NCBI RefSeq assembly: GCF_000952855.1
Contig: NZ_JSVU01000002.1
Coordinates: 124,001 to 188,000, forward strand
DNA length: 64,000 nt
DNA from: Aequorivita vladivostokensis
GTDB taxonomy: Bacteria; Bacteroidota; Bacteroidia; Flavobacteriales; Flavobacteriaceae
Direction of reading: 5' to 3'
Position 1 is the stretch's first letter; each line of letters begins with the position of its first letter. Positions 1 through 7,494 of the stretch are shown piece after piece. The notes under the pieces were generated by a model, which worked only from the letters and a program-made list of their open reading frames with translations, ran no database searches and was not told the DNA's origin. Made by a program: the position numbers and the translations under genes.

Positions 1-582
1 ATTGCTGCCGCTGCGATCCTCGCCTTTGTAGGCTGCAAGAATGAGAAAAAAGATATGGATTCCATGGATAATATGAATGATTCCATACAGATGAATTCTG
101 AAAATCAAGAAGATATGAAAATGGAAGAGGCTAAAACCCTTTCCGTTATGATGGAATCAAAAAGTAAAAGTACGGCCCAAGGTGAAGCTTATTTCACTGA
201 AGAAAATGGGATGGTAAAATTGGAAGCCAAATTTACCGGGCTAACGCCAGGTACCCACGCCATTCACCTTCACGAAAAAGCAGATTGCAGCTCAGATGAC
301 GCGACCTCTGCTGGCGGACACTGGAACCCAACACATTCCAAACACGGTAAGTGGGGCGATGCTGAAGGATATCATAAAGGTGATATAGGCAACTTTGAAG
401 CGGATGCCGACGGTGTTGGAAAAGTATCCATGCAAACCGACGAATGGTGTATAGGCTGTGGTGATGAAACCAAGGATATTCTTGGAAAGGCAGTTATTGT
501 ACACGAAGGAAAAGACGACTTTACCACACAGCCTACCGGCGATGCTGGAGGAAGAGTAAGTTGTGGAGGAATTATAAAATAA
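1..582 (+). CDS. sodC: Cu/Zn superoxide dismutase, lipoprotein, 5' end cut by window
   Basis: The frame is open from base 1 and begins inside a lipoprotein signal peptide: a hydrophobic stretch ends in the lipobox FVGC, so the first ATG inside the window (55) is not the true start. The mature part has a Met/Asp/Glu-rich linker and then a complete Cu/Zn SOD fold: the copper-ligand motif HAIHLHEKADC, the Zn-loop histidines in GGHWNPTHSKHG, and the C-terminal HEGKDDFTTQPTGDAGGRVSCG with the last Cu-ligand His, the active-site Arg and the disulfide Cys. It should dismutate superoxide in the cell envelope, anchored to a membrane. Its convergent neighbour is lpd, separated by a strong hairpin terminator. 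The function is secure; only the N terminus is missing. Confidence 0.93.
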   Translation: MAAAAILAFVGCKNEKKDMDSMDNMNDSIQMNSENQEDMKMEEAKTLSVMMESKSKSTAQGEAYFTEENGMVKLEAKFTGLTPGTHAIHLHEKADCSSDDATSAGGHWNPTHSKHGKWGDAEGYHKGDIGNFEADADGVGKVSMQTDEWCIGCGDETKDILGKAVIVHEGKDDFTTQPTGDAGGRVSCGGIIK

Positions 583-604
583 ATCTCTGATTCTATCTTA
601 TATA

Positions 605-637
605 AAAAATGTCGGCAGATTTTGCCGACATTTTTTA
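605..637. terminator. Bidirectional intrinsic terminator between sodC and lpd
   Basis: A perfect stem (TGTCGGCA/TGCCGACA around a TTT-centred loop) is flanked by A-runs on the left and a T-run on the right. It can therefore terminate the rightward sodC transcript and the leftward lpd transcript. Confidence 0.85.
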
Positions 638-655
638 TTGAAATAACCTGAACTA

Positions 656-2059
656 TTAGATGTGCAACGCTCTGTCATCCGTGGCGGCAAGAGCGGCTTC
701 TTTTACTGCCTCGGCATAGGTTGGGTGGGCGTGGCTCATTCTGGCAATATCCTCGGCGCTTGCACGGAATTCCATTGCGGTAACGGCTTCAGCGATTAAA
801 TCGGCGACACGCGCGCCCACCATATGTACTCCAAGCACCTCATCGGTTTTTTTATCGGAAAGAATTTTTACAAAACCATCGGTATCACCACTTGCACGGC
901 TTCTTCCCAAAGCGCGCATCGGGAACTGGCCGCTTTTATACTCAATCTTCGCATCTTTAAGCTGCTCCTCCGTTTTCCCAACCGAAGCAACTTCCGGCCA
1001 GGTGTAAACCACGCCGGGAATTAAATTGTAATCAATATGTGGCTTCTGCCCAGCAATAATTTCAGCGACCAAAACTCCCTCTTCTGAAGCTTTGTGCGCC
1101 AGCATTGCCCCGCGAACCACATCGCCAATGGCGTAAATGTTCTTAATATTTGTTTGCAGGTGGTCGTTAACATCAATCATTCCGCGTTCGGTGATTTTTA
1201 CCCCGGCATTTTCAGCCTTCAAACCTTCCGTATAAGGCTTTCTTCCAACGGAAACCAAGCAATAATCGCCTTTGAAAGTTACTTCTTTATCATTTTTATC
1301 GGTAGCAGTAACGGTAACTTCCTTTCCTTTTTTGGAAACTGCGGAAACTTTATGCGAAACGAAGAATTTCACACCCTGTTTCTTCATCACCTTCATCAAT
1401 TCCTTGCTTTGTGCAGAATCCATCGTTGGGATAATTCGGTCCATATATTCCACTACGGAAACCTCAGCACCCAAACGATGATAAACCTGACCAAGTTCCA
1501 AACCAATCACACCACCGCCAATAACGATAAGGTGTTTTGGAACCTCTTTCATATTTAAAGCTTCGGTTGAAGTGATAATTCGGTCCTTATCCAATTTTAT
1601 AAAAGGAAGGGATGCAGGTTTGCTTCCCGTAGCGATAATCGTATTTTTTGCTTCAATGGTTTCAGTTTTCTCGCCGTTGGTTATTTCAATATGGGTGGCA
1701 TCCTTAAAAGCGCCCATTCCAGTGAAAACGTCAATCTTGTTTTTATCCATCAAAAACGCAATCCCTTTGGTGGTTTGATCCACAACCGAAGCTTTGCGCT
1801 CTATCATTTTTTTCAAATTCAATTTTATATCGCCAGAAATTTCAATTCCATGCTCTTCAAAATGTTTCATGGCATCTTCATAATGATGTGAAGAATCCAA
1901 CAAAGCCTTGCTGGGAATACAACCCACGTTTAGACAAGTTCCGCCCAAAACATCGTATTTTTCAATGATTGCGGTTTTCATCCCTAACTGGGCGCAACGG
2001 ATAGCCGCCACATAACCGCCGGGCCCCGAACCTATTACTGCTACATCATATTTGCTCAT
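656..2059 (-). CDS. lpdA: Dihydrolipoyl dehydrogenase (E3)
   Basis: This 467-residue flavoprotein has the full E3 layout. The N-terminal FAD motif is GSGPGGYVAA (residues 11-20). The redox disulfide is GGTCLNVGCIPSK, the NAD motif is IGGGVIGLELG near residue 180, a second FAD motif YAIGDVV lies near residue 310, and the interface catalytic His is in HAHPTYAEA near the C terminus. It reoxidises dihydrolipoamide in 2-oxoacid dehydrogenase complexes and the glycine cleavage system, in the cytoplasm. It stands alone and is convergent with sodC. A -7-like element lies 25 bp upstream of the ATG. Length and all catalytic residues are normal for the family. Confidence 0.96.
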   Translation of the reverse strand: MSKYDVAVIGSGPGGYVAAIRCAQLGMKTAIIEKYDVLGGTCLNVGCIPSKALLDSSHHYEDAMKHFEEHGIEISGDIKLNLKKMIERKASVVDQTTKGIAFLMDKNKIDVFTGMGAFKDATHIEITNGEKTETIEAKNTIIATGSKPASLPFIKLDKDRIITSTEALNMKEVPKHLIVIGGGVIGLELGQVYHRLGAEVSVVEYMDRIIPTMDSAQSKELMKVMKKQGVKFFVSHKVSAVSKKGKEVTVTATDKNDKEVTFKGDYCLVSVGRKPYTEGLKAENAGVKITERGMIDVNDHLQTNIKNIYAIGDVVRGAMLAHKASEEGVLVAEIIAGQKPHIDYNLIPGVVYTWPEVASVGKTEEQLKDAKIEYKSGQFPMRALGRSRASGDTDGFVKILSDKKTDEVLGVHMVGARVADLIAEAVTAMEFRASAEDIARMSHAHPTYAEAVKEAALAATDDRALHI

Positions 2060-2083
2060 AAAGTGTGTTTTTTAATGAAGTGG

Positions 2084-2091
2084 CAAAGGTA
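2084..2091 (-). promoter_or_regulatory. Bacteroidota -7 element for lpd
   Basis: Read on the minus strand this is TACCTTTG, a match to TAnnTTTG, placed 25 bp before the lpd start codon. No convincing -33 TTTG was found. Confidence 0.55.
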
Positions 2092-2230
2092 CGATAACTG
2101 GATAATAGTTTAAAAGTTTAGGAGTTTAAAAGTTTCAGGTTTTGAAGTTTTGGGGAGTGGCTCTTGGTCTGCATCCATTATCGACAAAAATTGACTCGAG
2201 ATTATAGAATTTGGAATTTGGGATTTAATA

Positions 2231-2262
2231 TTTGACCACTCCTTTAAATTTTTGCAAATTTG
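2231..2262 (+). promoter_or_regulatory. Candidate promoter for the PLP lyase
   Basis: TTTG (2231-2234) is followed after 20 bp by CAAATTTG (2255-2262), one mismatch from TAnnTTTG. Transcription would start near 2269, so the upstream in-frame ATG at 2232 cannot be the start and the ATG at 2286 is favoured. Confidence 0.5.
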
Positions 2263-2285
2263 CCGTACAACCTAAAACAATTATC

Positions 2286-3488
2286 ATGGCTTTTAAACCA
2301 GCAGACAAAATTCAGGATTTACAATACTTTGGCGAATTTGGGGGCGTTAATCCTTCCATTTCAGATTCTTCCACCTATACCTTCCTTTCCGCGAAAACGA
2401 TGTTCGATACTTTTGAAGGTAATGCGGACGGCTGTTACTTATATTCACGCCACTCTACCCCATCCAATCTTTATCTTGGCCAAGCCTTGGCAGCAATGGA
2501 AGGCACCGAGACCGCAAACGTTGCCGCGAGCGGAATGGGCGCAATTACCCCAGCAATTCTTCAACTTTGCAAAGCGGGAGACCACATAGTTTCCAGCCGA
2601 ACCATTTACGGGGGAACTTATGCTTTCTTAAAAAACTTTGCTCCGCAATTGAATATTGAAACCTCTTTTGTTGATATTACAAATTTGGAGCAAGTTGAAA
2701 ATTCAATTTCTGAAAACACAAAAATTATTTACTGCGAAACCGTGAGCAATCCACTTTTGGAAATAGCCGATATTGAAGCGCTTTCCAAAATTGCGAAAAA
2801 GCACGGCCTGCAATTGTTGGTTGACAATACTTTTTCGCCATTGAGCATTTCTCCTGCAAAGTTGGGCGCCGATGTGGTTTTGCACAGCTTGACAAAATTC
2901 ATTAACGGAAGCAGCGACACCATGGGCGGCGTAACCTGCGGCACTCAAGAATTTATTGATAGCCTCCGAAACGTGAACGATGGCGCAAATATGCTGCTTG
3001 GCCCCGCAATGGACAGTCTTCGGGCAGCTTCTATTTTAAAAAATTTACGAACGCTTCACATTCGAATAAAACAGCACAGTGAGAATGCCTTGTTTTTAGC
3101 TGAAAAATTTGAGGCCGATGGTTTAAAAACGGTTTATCCGGGATTGAAATCGCATAACGGCCACGAGCTTTTCAAAAAAATGATGAACGAGGAATACGGT
3201 TTTGGCGGAATGTTGACCATTGACGTAGGCGGAATTGATAAAGCCAACGAATTGATGGAATTGATGCAGGAACGCAATTTAGGGTACTTGGCCGTGAGCC
3301 TTGGTTTTTACAAAACCCTTTTCAGCGCGCCGGGTTCTTCAACTTCCTCTGAAATTCCCGAAGAGGAACAAAAGGAAATGGGACTTAGCGATGGGCTGAT
3401 ACGTTTCAGTATAGGTCTGGACAACGATATTGAGCGCACCTATAAGATGATGCGGGAATGTATGGTGCAAGTTGGAATCAACATGTAG
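2286..3488 (+). CDS. Cys/Met-metabolism PLP enzyme (methionine gamma-lyase or cystathionine lyase type)
   Basis: The protein has 400 residues from the ATG at 2286. An in-frame ATG 54 bp upstream would add a basic tail and sits in the promoter. It belongs to the trans-sulfuration PLP family: the substrate/PLP region YSRHSTPSN, the Gly-rich GMGAITPA, LVDNTFSPL containing the PLP-pyridine Asp, and the Schiff-base Lys in HSLTKFINGSSDTMGG. The enzyme would cleave or form C-S bonds of Cys, cystathionine or Met homologues in the cytoplasm. The substrate cannot be told from these motifs, so no symbol is given. The stop codon lies inside a 28-bp perfect palindrome. Confidence 0.9.
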   Translation: MAFKPADKIQDLQYFGEFGGVNPSISDSSTYTFLSAKTMFDTFEGNADGCYLYSRHSTPSNLYLGQALAAMEGTETANVAASGMGAITPAILQLCKAGDHIVSSRTIYGGTYAFLKNFAPQLNIETSFVDITNLEQVENSISENTKIIYCETVSNPLLEIADIEALSKIAKKHGLQLLVDNTFSPLSISPAKLGADVVLHSLTKFINGSSDTMGGVTCGTQEFIDSLRNVNDGANMLLGPAMDSLRAASILKNLRTLHIRIKQHSENALFLAEKFEADGLKTVYPGLKSHNGHELFKKMMNEEYGFGGMLTIDVGGIDKANELMELMQERNLGYLAVSLGFYKTLFSAPGSSTSSEIPEEEQKEMGLSDGLIRFSIGLDNDIERTYKMMRECMVQVGINM

Positions 3489-3512
3489 GCGCGCGATTAA
3501 TCGCGCGCCTAC
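3485..3512. repeat. 28-bp perfect palindrome overlapping a stop codon
   Basis: GTAGGCGCGCGATT is followed directly by its exact reverse complement. It is far more GC-rich than its surroundings and has no T-run on either side, so it resembles a REP-like interspersed palindrome more than a terminator. The TAG stop of the PLP lyase is inside the left arm. Confidence 0.85.
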
Positions 3513-3570
3513 GATATTTGTTTAATAATATACAAAATCGTAACATTACAATCCATTTTAAAATTTCCCA

Positions 3571-5064
3571 ATGCAAAGTCAAGACATTAAGCCCACCGAC
3601 CCAAAGGACGATAAAATAGTTGAAAACGTAGAACTGAATATTTGGGAGGCGCTTATCCCGGTCTTTGCACTTATCGGGATGCTCTTTTACAATGTTTTCT
3701 ATGCCTATGGTGATGACGCACTGAGCGGAAGTAACCAATTCATTCTCTTAATGGGAGGTGCCGTGGCGGCCATTGTGGGTTTTTTCAACAAGGTGAAATT
3801 TGACCAAATGCTGGAGGAAGTGGCGATCAACATAAAATCGACCGCAGGGGCTATTTTAATTTTATTATTGGTAGGGGCATTAGCCGGAACTTGGCTTATT
3901 AGCGGCATTATCCCAACGATGATCTATTACGGTCTTCAGATTTTAAACCCGACCATATTTTTGGCCTCCTGTGTAATTATCTGTGCCATTATTTCGGTAG
4001 CAACAGGCAGCAGTTGGACTACCTCGGCCACCGTGGGAATTGCCCTCGTTGGTATTGCCAATGCGCTGGATATTTCAATCGGGATGACGGCCGGGGCCAT
4101 TCTTTCGGGAGCTTATTTTGGCGATAAGATTTCTCCCTTGAGTGATACCACAAACCTTGCGCCTGCTATGGCCGGTACAGATTTGTTCACACATATTAGG
4201 TATATGCTTTATACAACAGTACCAACCTTAGCCGTTACCTTAATCGTATTTATAATCATTGGGCTAAATATTGACACTTCCGGCACTGCCGATACCCATC
4301 TCATTTTGGAAGCCGTTGAAAAATCGATTAACGTAAGTCCTTGGCTTTTTGCGGTACCCATAGTTGTAATTTTTCTGATCGTCAAGAAAACCGCTCCGCT
4401 AATAGCCTTACTCATAGGAACGCTTTTAGGTGCAGTTGCGGCATTAATATTTCAACCGGATATTGTCGCTTCTATCGGAGGAGGCTCTTCCCTTACCTTT
4501 GAAAATGGCTATAAAGGAATAATGAACGCAATAACTGTAGATAGCGCCATTCCTACAGAAAATGAAGCTTTAAAGGATCTCTTCTCCGCAGGGGGTATGT
4601 CTGGAATGTTAAACACTATTTGGCTTATATTATGCGCAATGGTTTTTGGTGGAATTATGGACGCCATTGGTGCATTAGCGGCAATCAGCAAGGCTTTACT
4701 GAAATTGTTTCACACAACCTTCGGGCTTTTTGCTAGTACTGTAGCCAGTTGTCTCGCGCTAAACCTTACAGCCAGCGATCAATACCTTGCAATCGTGGTT
4801 CCCGGTAAAATGTACGCCAAAGCCTTTAGGGACAAAGGTTTGGCTCCCGAAAACCTATCCCGAACTTTGGAAGATTCGGGAACAGTAACCTCTGTTTTGG
4901 TGCCTTGGAACACTTGTGGCGCATACCACAGTGGTGTATTGGGGGTTGATACGCTTCACTATGCGGGCTACGCCATCTTTAATTGGTTAAGTCCATTTAT
5001 GACCTTGCTTTTTGCAGCTTTTAGAATTAAGATCAGGGAGTTAGCTACTCCGGCAAAAGCATAA
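3571..5064 (+). CDS. nhaC: NhaC-family Na+/H+ antiporter
   Basis: This is a 497-residue polytopic membrane protein with about a dozen hydrophobic segments. After a short soluble N terminus it shows NhaC-type motifs: ATGSSWTTSATVGIAL near residue 145, SGAYFGDKISPLSDTTNLAPA near 180-200, and a mirrored C-terminal half with LNLTASDQYLAIVVPGKM and LVPWNTCGAYHSGVLGV. It should exchange external protons for internal Na+ in the inner membrane, important in saline habitats. It is a single gene with no obvious partner. It is preceded by the palindrome at 3485. Length is typical and the assignment is firm at family level. Confidence 0.92.
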   Translation: MQSQDIKPTDPKDDKIVENVELNIWEALIPVFALIGMLFYNVFYAYGDDALSGSNQFILLMGGAVAAIVGFFNKVKFDQMLEEVAINIKSTAGAILILLLVGALAGTWLISGIIPTMIYYGLQILNPTIFLASCVIICAIISVATGSSWTTSATVGIALVGIANALDISIGMTAGAILSGAYFGDKISPLSDTTNLAPAMAGTDLFTHIRYMLYTTVPTLAVTLIVFIIIGLNIDTSGTADTHLILEAVEKSINVSPWLFAVPIVVIFLIVKKTAPLIALLIGTLLGAVAALIFQPDIVASIGGGSSLTFENGYKGIMNAITVDSAIPTENEALKDLFSAGGMSGMLNTIWLILCAMVFGGIMDAIGALAAISKALLKLFHTTFGLFASTVASCLALNLTASDQYLAIVVPGKMYAKAFRDKGLAPENLSRTLEDSGTVTSVLVPWNTCGAYHSGVLGVDTLHYAGYAIFNWLSPFMTLLFAAFRIKIRELATPAKA

Positions 5065-5174
5065 CTATTTTTTTGATAGTAATTTTCTATTGTTAAAAAA
5101 TTAACCTATTGCCAAAATCTATGGTTTTATAGATTAATACATTTGCTTCCTCCCCTTTATCCATAAGGACTTTT

Positions 5175-5182
5175 TATCTTTG
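5175..5182 (+). promoter_or_regulatory. -7 element for the peroxiredoxin operon
   Basis: TATCTTTG is an exact TAnnTTTG match 38 bp before the peroxiredoxin ATG. A -33 element is not clear. Confidence 0.6.
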
Positions 5183-5219
5183 CAATAGAAAATTATTAAC
5201 CTTAAAAATATTTAAAACT

Positions 5220-5855
5220 ATGTCATTAGTAGGAAAAACTTTCCCCAACATTTCAGTTGATGCAATGAATGAAATGGGCGATACATTCAAGCTTAATGTG
5301 CTTGAGGAAGCCAAAAAGAATAAGAAAAAAGTATTGCTTTTTTGGTATCCTAAAGATTTCACCTTTGTTTGCCCAACCGAAATCCATTCTTTTCAAGAAG
5401 CACTTTCAAAATTTGAAGACCGAAACACAATGGTTATTGGTGCATCCTGCGATACCCCTGAGGTACATTTCGCTTGGTTGAACACCCCAAAGGACAACGG
5501 CGGAATTGAAGGTGTAACTTACCCATTGCTTGCAGATACAAACCGCAACCTTTCAAATGCCCTTGGAATTCTTGATATTACCAATGAGCGTTATGATGAG
5601 GAAACTGGCTTATTGATGGTTGACGGGGACAACGTAACCTATCGCGCAACTTATTTGATTGACGAAGAAGGAAAAATTTTCCACGAAAGTGTGAACGATA
5701 TGCCTTTGGGAAGAAATGTAAACGAGTTCATTAGATTGGTAGATGCTTACACCCACGTACAGGAAAAAGGTGAAGTATGCCCAGCAAACTGGGAAGAAGG
5801 AAAAGAAGCAATGATTGCCAACCGTGAAGGTGTTGCAACTTACTTAAGAAACTAA
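5220..5855 (+). CDS. Typical 2-Cys peroxiredoxin (AhpC/Prx1 type)
   Basis: The protein has 211 residues. The peroxidatic Cys51 is in FTFVCPTE and the resolving Cys187 is in GEVCPANW, with a C-terminal extension ending in YLRN. It reduces hydrogen peroxide and organic hydroperoxides in the cytoplasm. The next gene, three bases on, is a thioredoxin-like protein and a thiol peroxidase follows, so this is a peroxide-detoxification group in which the thioredoxin is the likely electron donor (inferred from adjacency). A -7 element lies 38 bp upstream. Nothing is missing compared with the family. Confidence 0.95.
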   Translation: MSLVGKTFPNISVDAMNEMGDTFKLNVLEEAKKNKKKVLLFWYPKDFTFVCPTEIHSFQEALSKFEDRNTMVIGASCDTPEVHFAWLNTPKDNGGIEGVTYPLLADTNRNLSNALGILDITNERYDEETGLLMVDGDNVTYRATYLIDEEGKIFHESVNDMPLGRNVNEFIRLVDAYTHVQEKGEVCPANWEEGKEAMIANREGVATYLRN

Positions 5856-5858
5856 ATT

Positions 5859-6173
5859 ATGGTACTTGAATTAAAAGACGATAGCCTACAACAACTTGTA
5901 GCGGAAGAGAAGGACGTAATAGTCCAGTTTTCGGCGAGCTGGTGCGGCAATTGCAGATTGATGAAGCCAAAATTTAAAAAATTGGCTTCGGAAACTGAGG
6001 ATTACAAATTCGTTTTGGTTGATGCCGAAAAATTCCCAGAAAGTAGAAAAATGGCGAATGTGGACAATTTACCAACCTTCGCAAGTTTTAAAAACGGCGA
6101 ATTGGTAAACCAGGTACAAACCAACAAGTTTGAACTTTTAAAAGATCTTGTAGATGAAGTTGCCCGTAATTAG
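5859..6173 (+). CDS. Thioredoxin-family protein
   Basis: The protein has 104 residues and a single thioredoxin fold with the active site WCGNC at residues 28-32 (classical thioredoxin has WCGPC). The cis-Pro region is NLPTF. There is no signal peptide, so it is cytoplasmic. It starts three bases after the peroxiredoxin stop and should be co-translated with it; reduction of that peroxiredoxin is its likely job. The Asn in place of Pro between the cysteines changes the expected redox potential. Its end overlaps the next small gene by 20 bases. Confidence 0.9.
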   Translation: MVLELKDDSLQQLVAEEKDVIVQFSASWCGNCRLMKPKFKKLASETEDYKFVLVDAEKFPESRKMANVDNLPTFASFKNGELVNQVQTNKFELLKDLVDEVARN

Positions 6174-6402
6174 ACATATTCAGCGAAACAATTCCACGGC
6201 ACAGATAGAAAATTGTATCGAAGTTTTGGAATCGTATAGCGAATACAGTCGAATAACCGAAGAAGAGATGGATATCATTGGCGAACTTATCACCAATCTT
6301 TGCGGAGCGGTGGAAGTCCACAAAATGATTGAGGACGGCATGCCCGAGCGTGATGCGGCAAATGCTTTTGCCCAAAAAGTCTTGGGTTCGATAGACCGAT
6401 AG
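6154..6402 (+). CDS. Small DUF6952-like protein
   Basis: This 82-residue acidic, probably all-helical cytoplasmic protein has no catalytic motif. It looks like the DUF6952 family that recurs after peroxiredoxin and thioredoxin genes in Flavobacteriia; I base this on recognition of the N-terminal MKLPVIRHI and the MIEDGMPERDAANAF segment. The start overlaps the thioredoxin gene by 20 bases, which suggests translational coupling. A strong terminator follows, closing the three-gene operon. The function is unknown; a role in the peroxide response is only inferred from its position. Confidence 0.75.
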   Translation: MKLPVIRHIQRNNSTAQIENCIEVLESYSEYSRITEEEMDIIGELITNLCGAVEVHKMIEDGMPERDAANAFAQKVLGSIDR

Positions 6403-6425
6403 ATTTATGATTAATATTTGATTGG

Positions 6426-6467
6426 AATCCCTTTTGTAAAATTGTTGCAAAAGGGATTTCTTTTTTT
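6426..6467 (+). terminator. Intrinsic terminator closing the peroxiredoxin operon
   Basis: An 11-bp perfect stem (AATCCCTTTTG with CAAAAGGGATT) is followed by a run of seven T. Confidence 0.88.
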
Positions 6468-6519
6468 GGGGAATCAATTCTTTAAGAACTTGTTTGCATT
6501 TTAAGCAAAACCGAATATG

Positions 6520-6527
6520 TATCTTTA
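6520..6527 (+). promoter_or_regulatory. Candidate -7 element for thiol peroxidase
   Basis: TATCTTTA (one mismatch to TAnnTTTG) lies 25 bp before the ATG. A TTTG at 6493-6496 could be the -33 box, with slightly long spacing. Confidence 0.45.
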
Positions 6528-6551
6528 GGCTTCACTTTAAAAAACTATAAT

Positions 6552-7052
6552 ATGGCAACCATAAAATTAGGCGGAAACAATATTGAAACATCTGGCACTC
6601 TCCCAAAAGTGGGCGATACAGCTCCAGATTTCAATTTAACGGCACAGGACTTGAGTTCAAAAAAATTATCAGATTTCAAAGGCTCCCGTGTTATCATGAA
6701 TATTTTTCCGAGTATTGATACAAATGTTTGTGCAACCTCTGTGCGCAAATTCAATGAAAAGGCTACTGGATTGAAAAACACCAAAGTGCTTTGTATCTCA
6801 AAAGATCTTCCTTTTGCGCAAAAGCGTTTTGTGAGCGACGAAAAAATTAACAACGTTACCAATTTATCAGATTTCCGCGATGGAAACTTCGGAAAAAACT
6901 ATGGAGTAGAAATGACAAGTGGCGCGCTGCGCGGCCTACATTCAAGGGCGGTATTGGTATTGGACGAAAACGGAAAAGTAATCCACAGTCAGCAAGTACC
7001 GGAAATTGGTGAAGAGCCTGATTATCTTTCGGCCTTAAAACCACTGCTATAA
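6552..7052 (+). CDS. tpx: Thiol peroxidase, lacking the usual resolving Cys
   Basis: The 166-residue protein matches the Tpx atypical 2-Cys peroxiredoxin family along its whole length. The peroxidatic Cys60 is in DTNVCATSVRKFN and a second Cys81 is in VLCISKDLPFAQ. In well-studied Tpx proteins the resolving Cys follows in the motif RFC; here that position is Val (RFVSDE). The protein therefore either works as a 1-Cys enzyme, uses Cys81, or is resolved by a thioredoxin partner. It overlaps the dgkA-like gene by one base (TAATG), so the two are coupled. Cytoplasmic lipid hydroperoxide reduction is the family role. Confidence 0.93.
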   Translation: MATIKLGGNNIETSGTLPKVGDTAPDFNLTAQDLSSKKLSDFKGSRVIMNIFPSIDTNVCATSVRKFNEKATGLKNTKVLCISKDLPFAQKRFVSDEKINNVTNLSDFRDGNFGKNYGVEMTSGALRGLHSRAVLVLDENGKVIHSQQVPEIGEEPDYLSALKPLL

Positions 7053-7411
7053 TGTGGAATTCATATTTAGGAAAGCGCCTAAAAGGATGCGGTTACGCAT
7101 TCAAGGGCGCTTTGCTATTATTACGCCACGAGGCAAGCATCCAAGTTCAGGCGGTAATCGGTATCATTATGACCGTTGCGGGATTTTACTTTGAAATCTC
7201 CGCCGCGGAATGGATGCTGCAAATTTTCGCAATCGGTTTGGTAATGAGTATTGAGGGACTTAATACCGCAGCCGAGGAAATTGCCGATTTTGTGCACCCC
7301 GACTTTCACAACAAAATAGGTTTTATAAAGGATGTGGCAGCGGGAGCCGTATTCTTTGCCGCAATTACCGCAGTTATCATTGGTTGCATCATTTATATTC
7401 CGAAATTTTAA
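7052..7411 (+). CDS. DgkA-type diacylglycerol/undecaprenol kinase
   Basis: The 119-residue inner-membrane protein has three hydrophobic helices and the family motif region SIEGLNTAAEEIADF around residues 68-82, whose acidic residues match the catalytic and metal-binding helix of DgkA. A Lys/Asp-containing stretch IGFIKDVAAGAV follows. It phosphorylates diacylglycerol or undecaprenol with ATP; which substrate is used cannot be told from sequence. It starts on the last base of the tpx stop codon. The order tpx-dgkA-(insert)-ftsK-lolA-lptG-ribBA resembles that of other flavobacteria as I recall it, with the next two genes as an insertion. Confidence 0.88.
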   Translation: MWNSYLGKRLKGCGYAFKGALLLLRHEASIQVQAVIGIIMTVAGFYFEISAAEWMLQIFAIGLVMSIEGLNTAAEEIADFVHPDFHNKIGFIKDVAAGAVFFAAITAVIIGCIIYIPKF

Positions 7412-7494
7412 ATCTACAATGAAATTTACAAAAGGTTGATATACAGATAATTATATATTTTTTATATCTTTAAGGTCAACCAACCAATTTCATT

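Noticed and set aside
2232-2285. Upstream ATG for the PLP lyase
   Set aside because: It precedes the predicted transcription start and adds a tail absent from the family.
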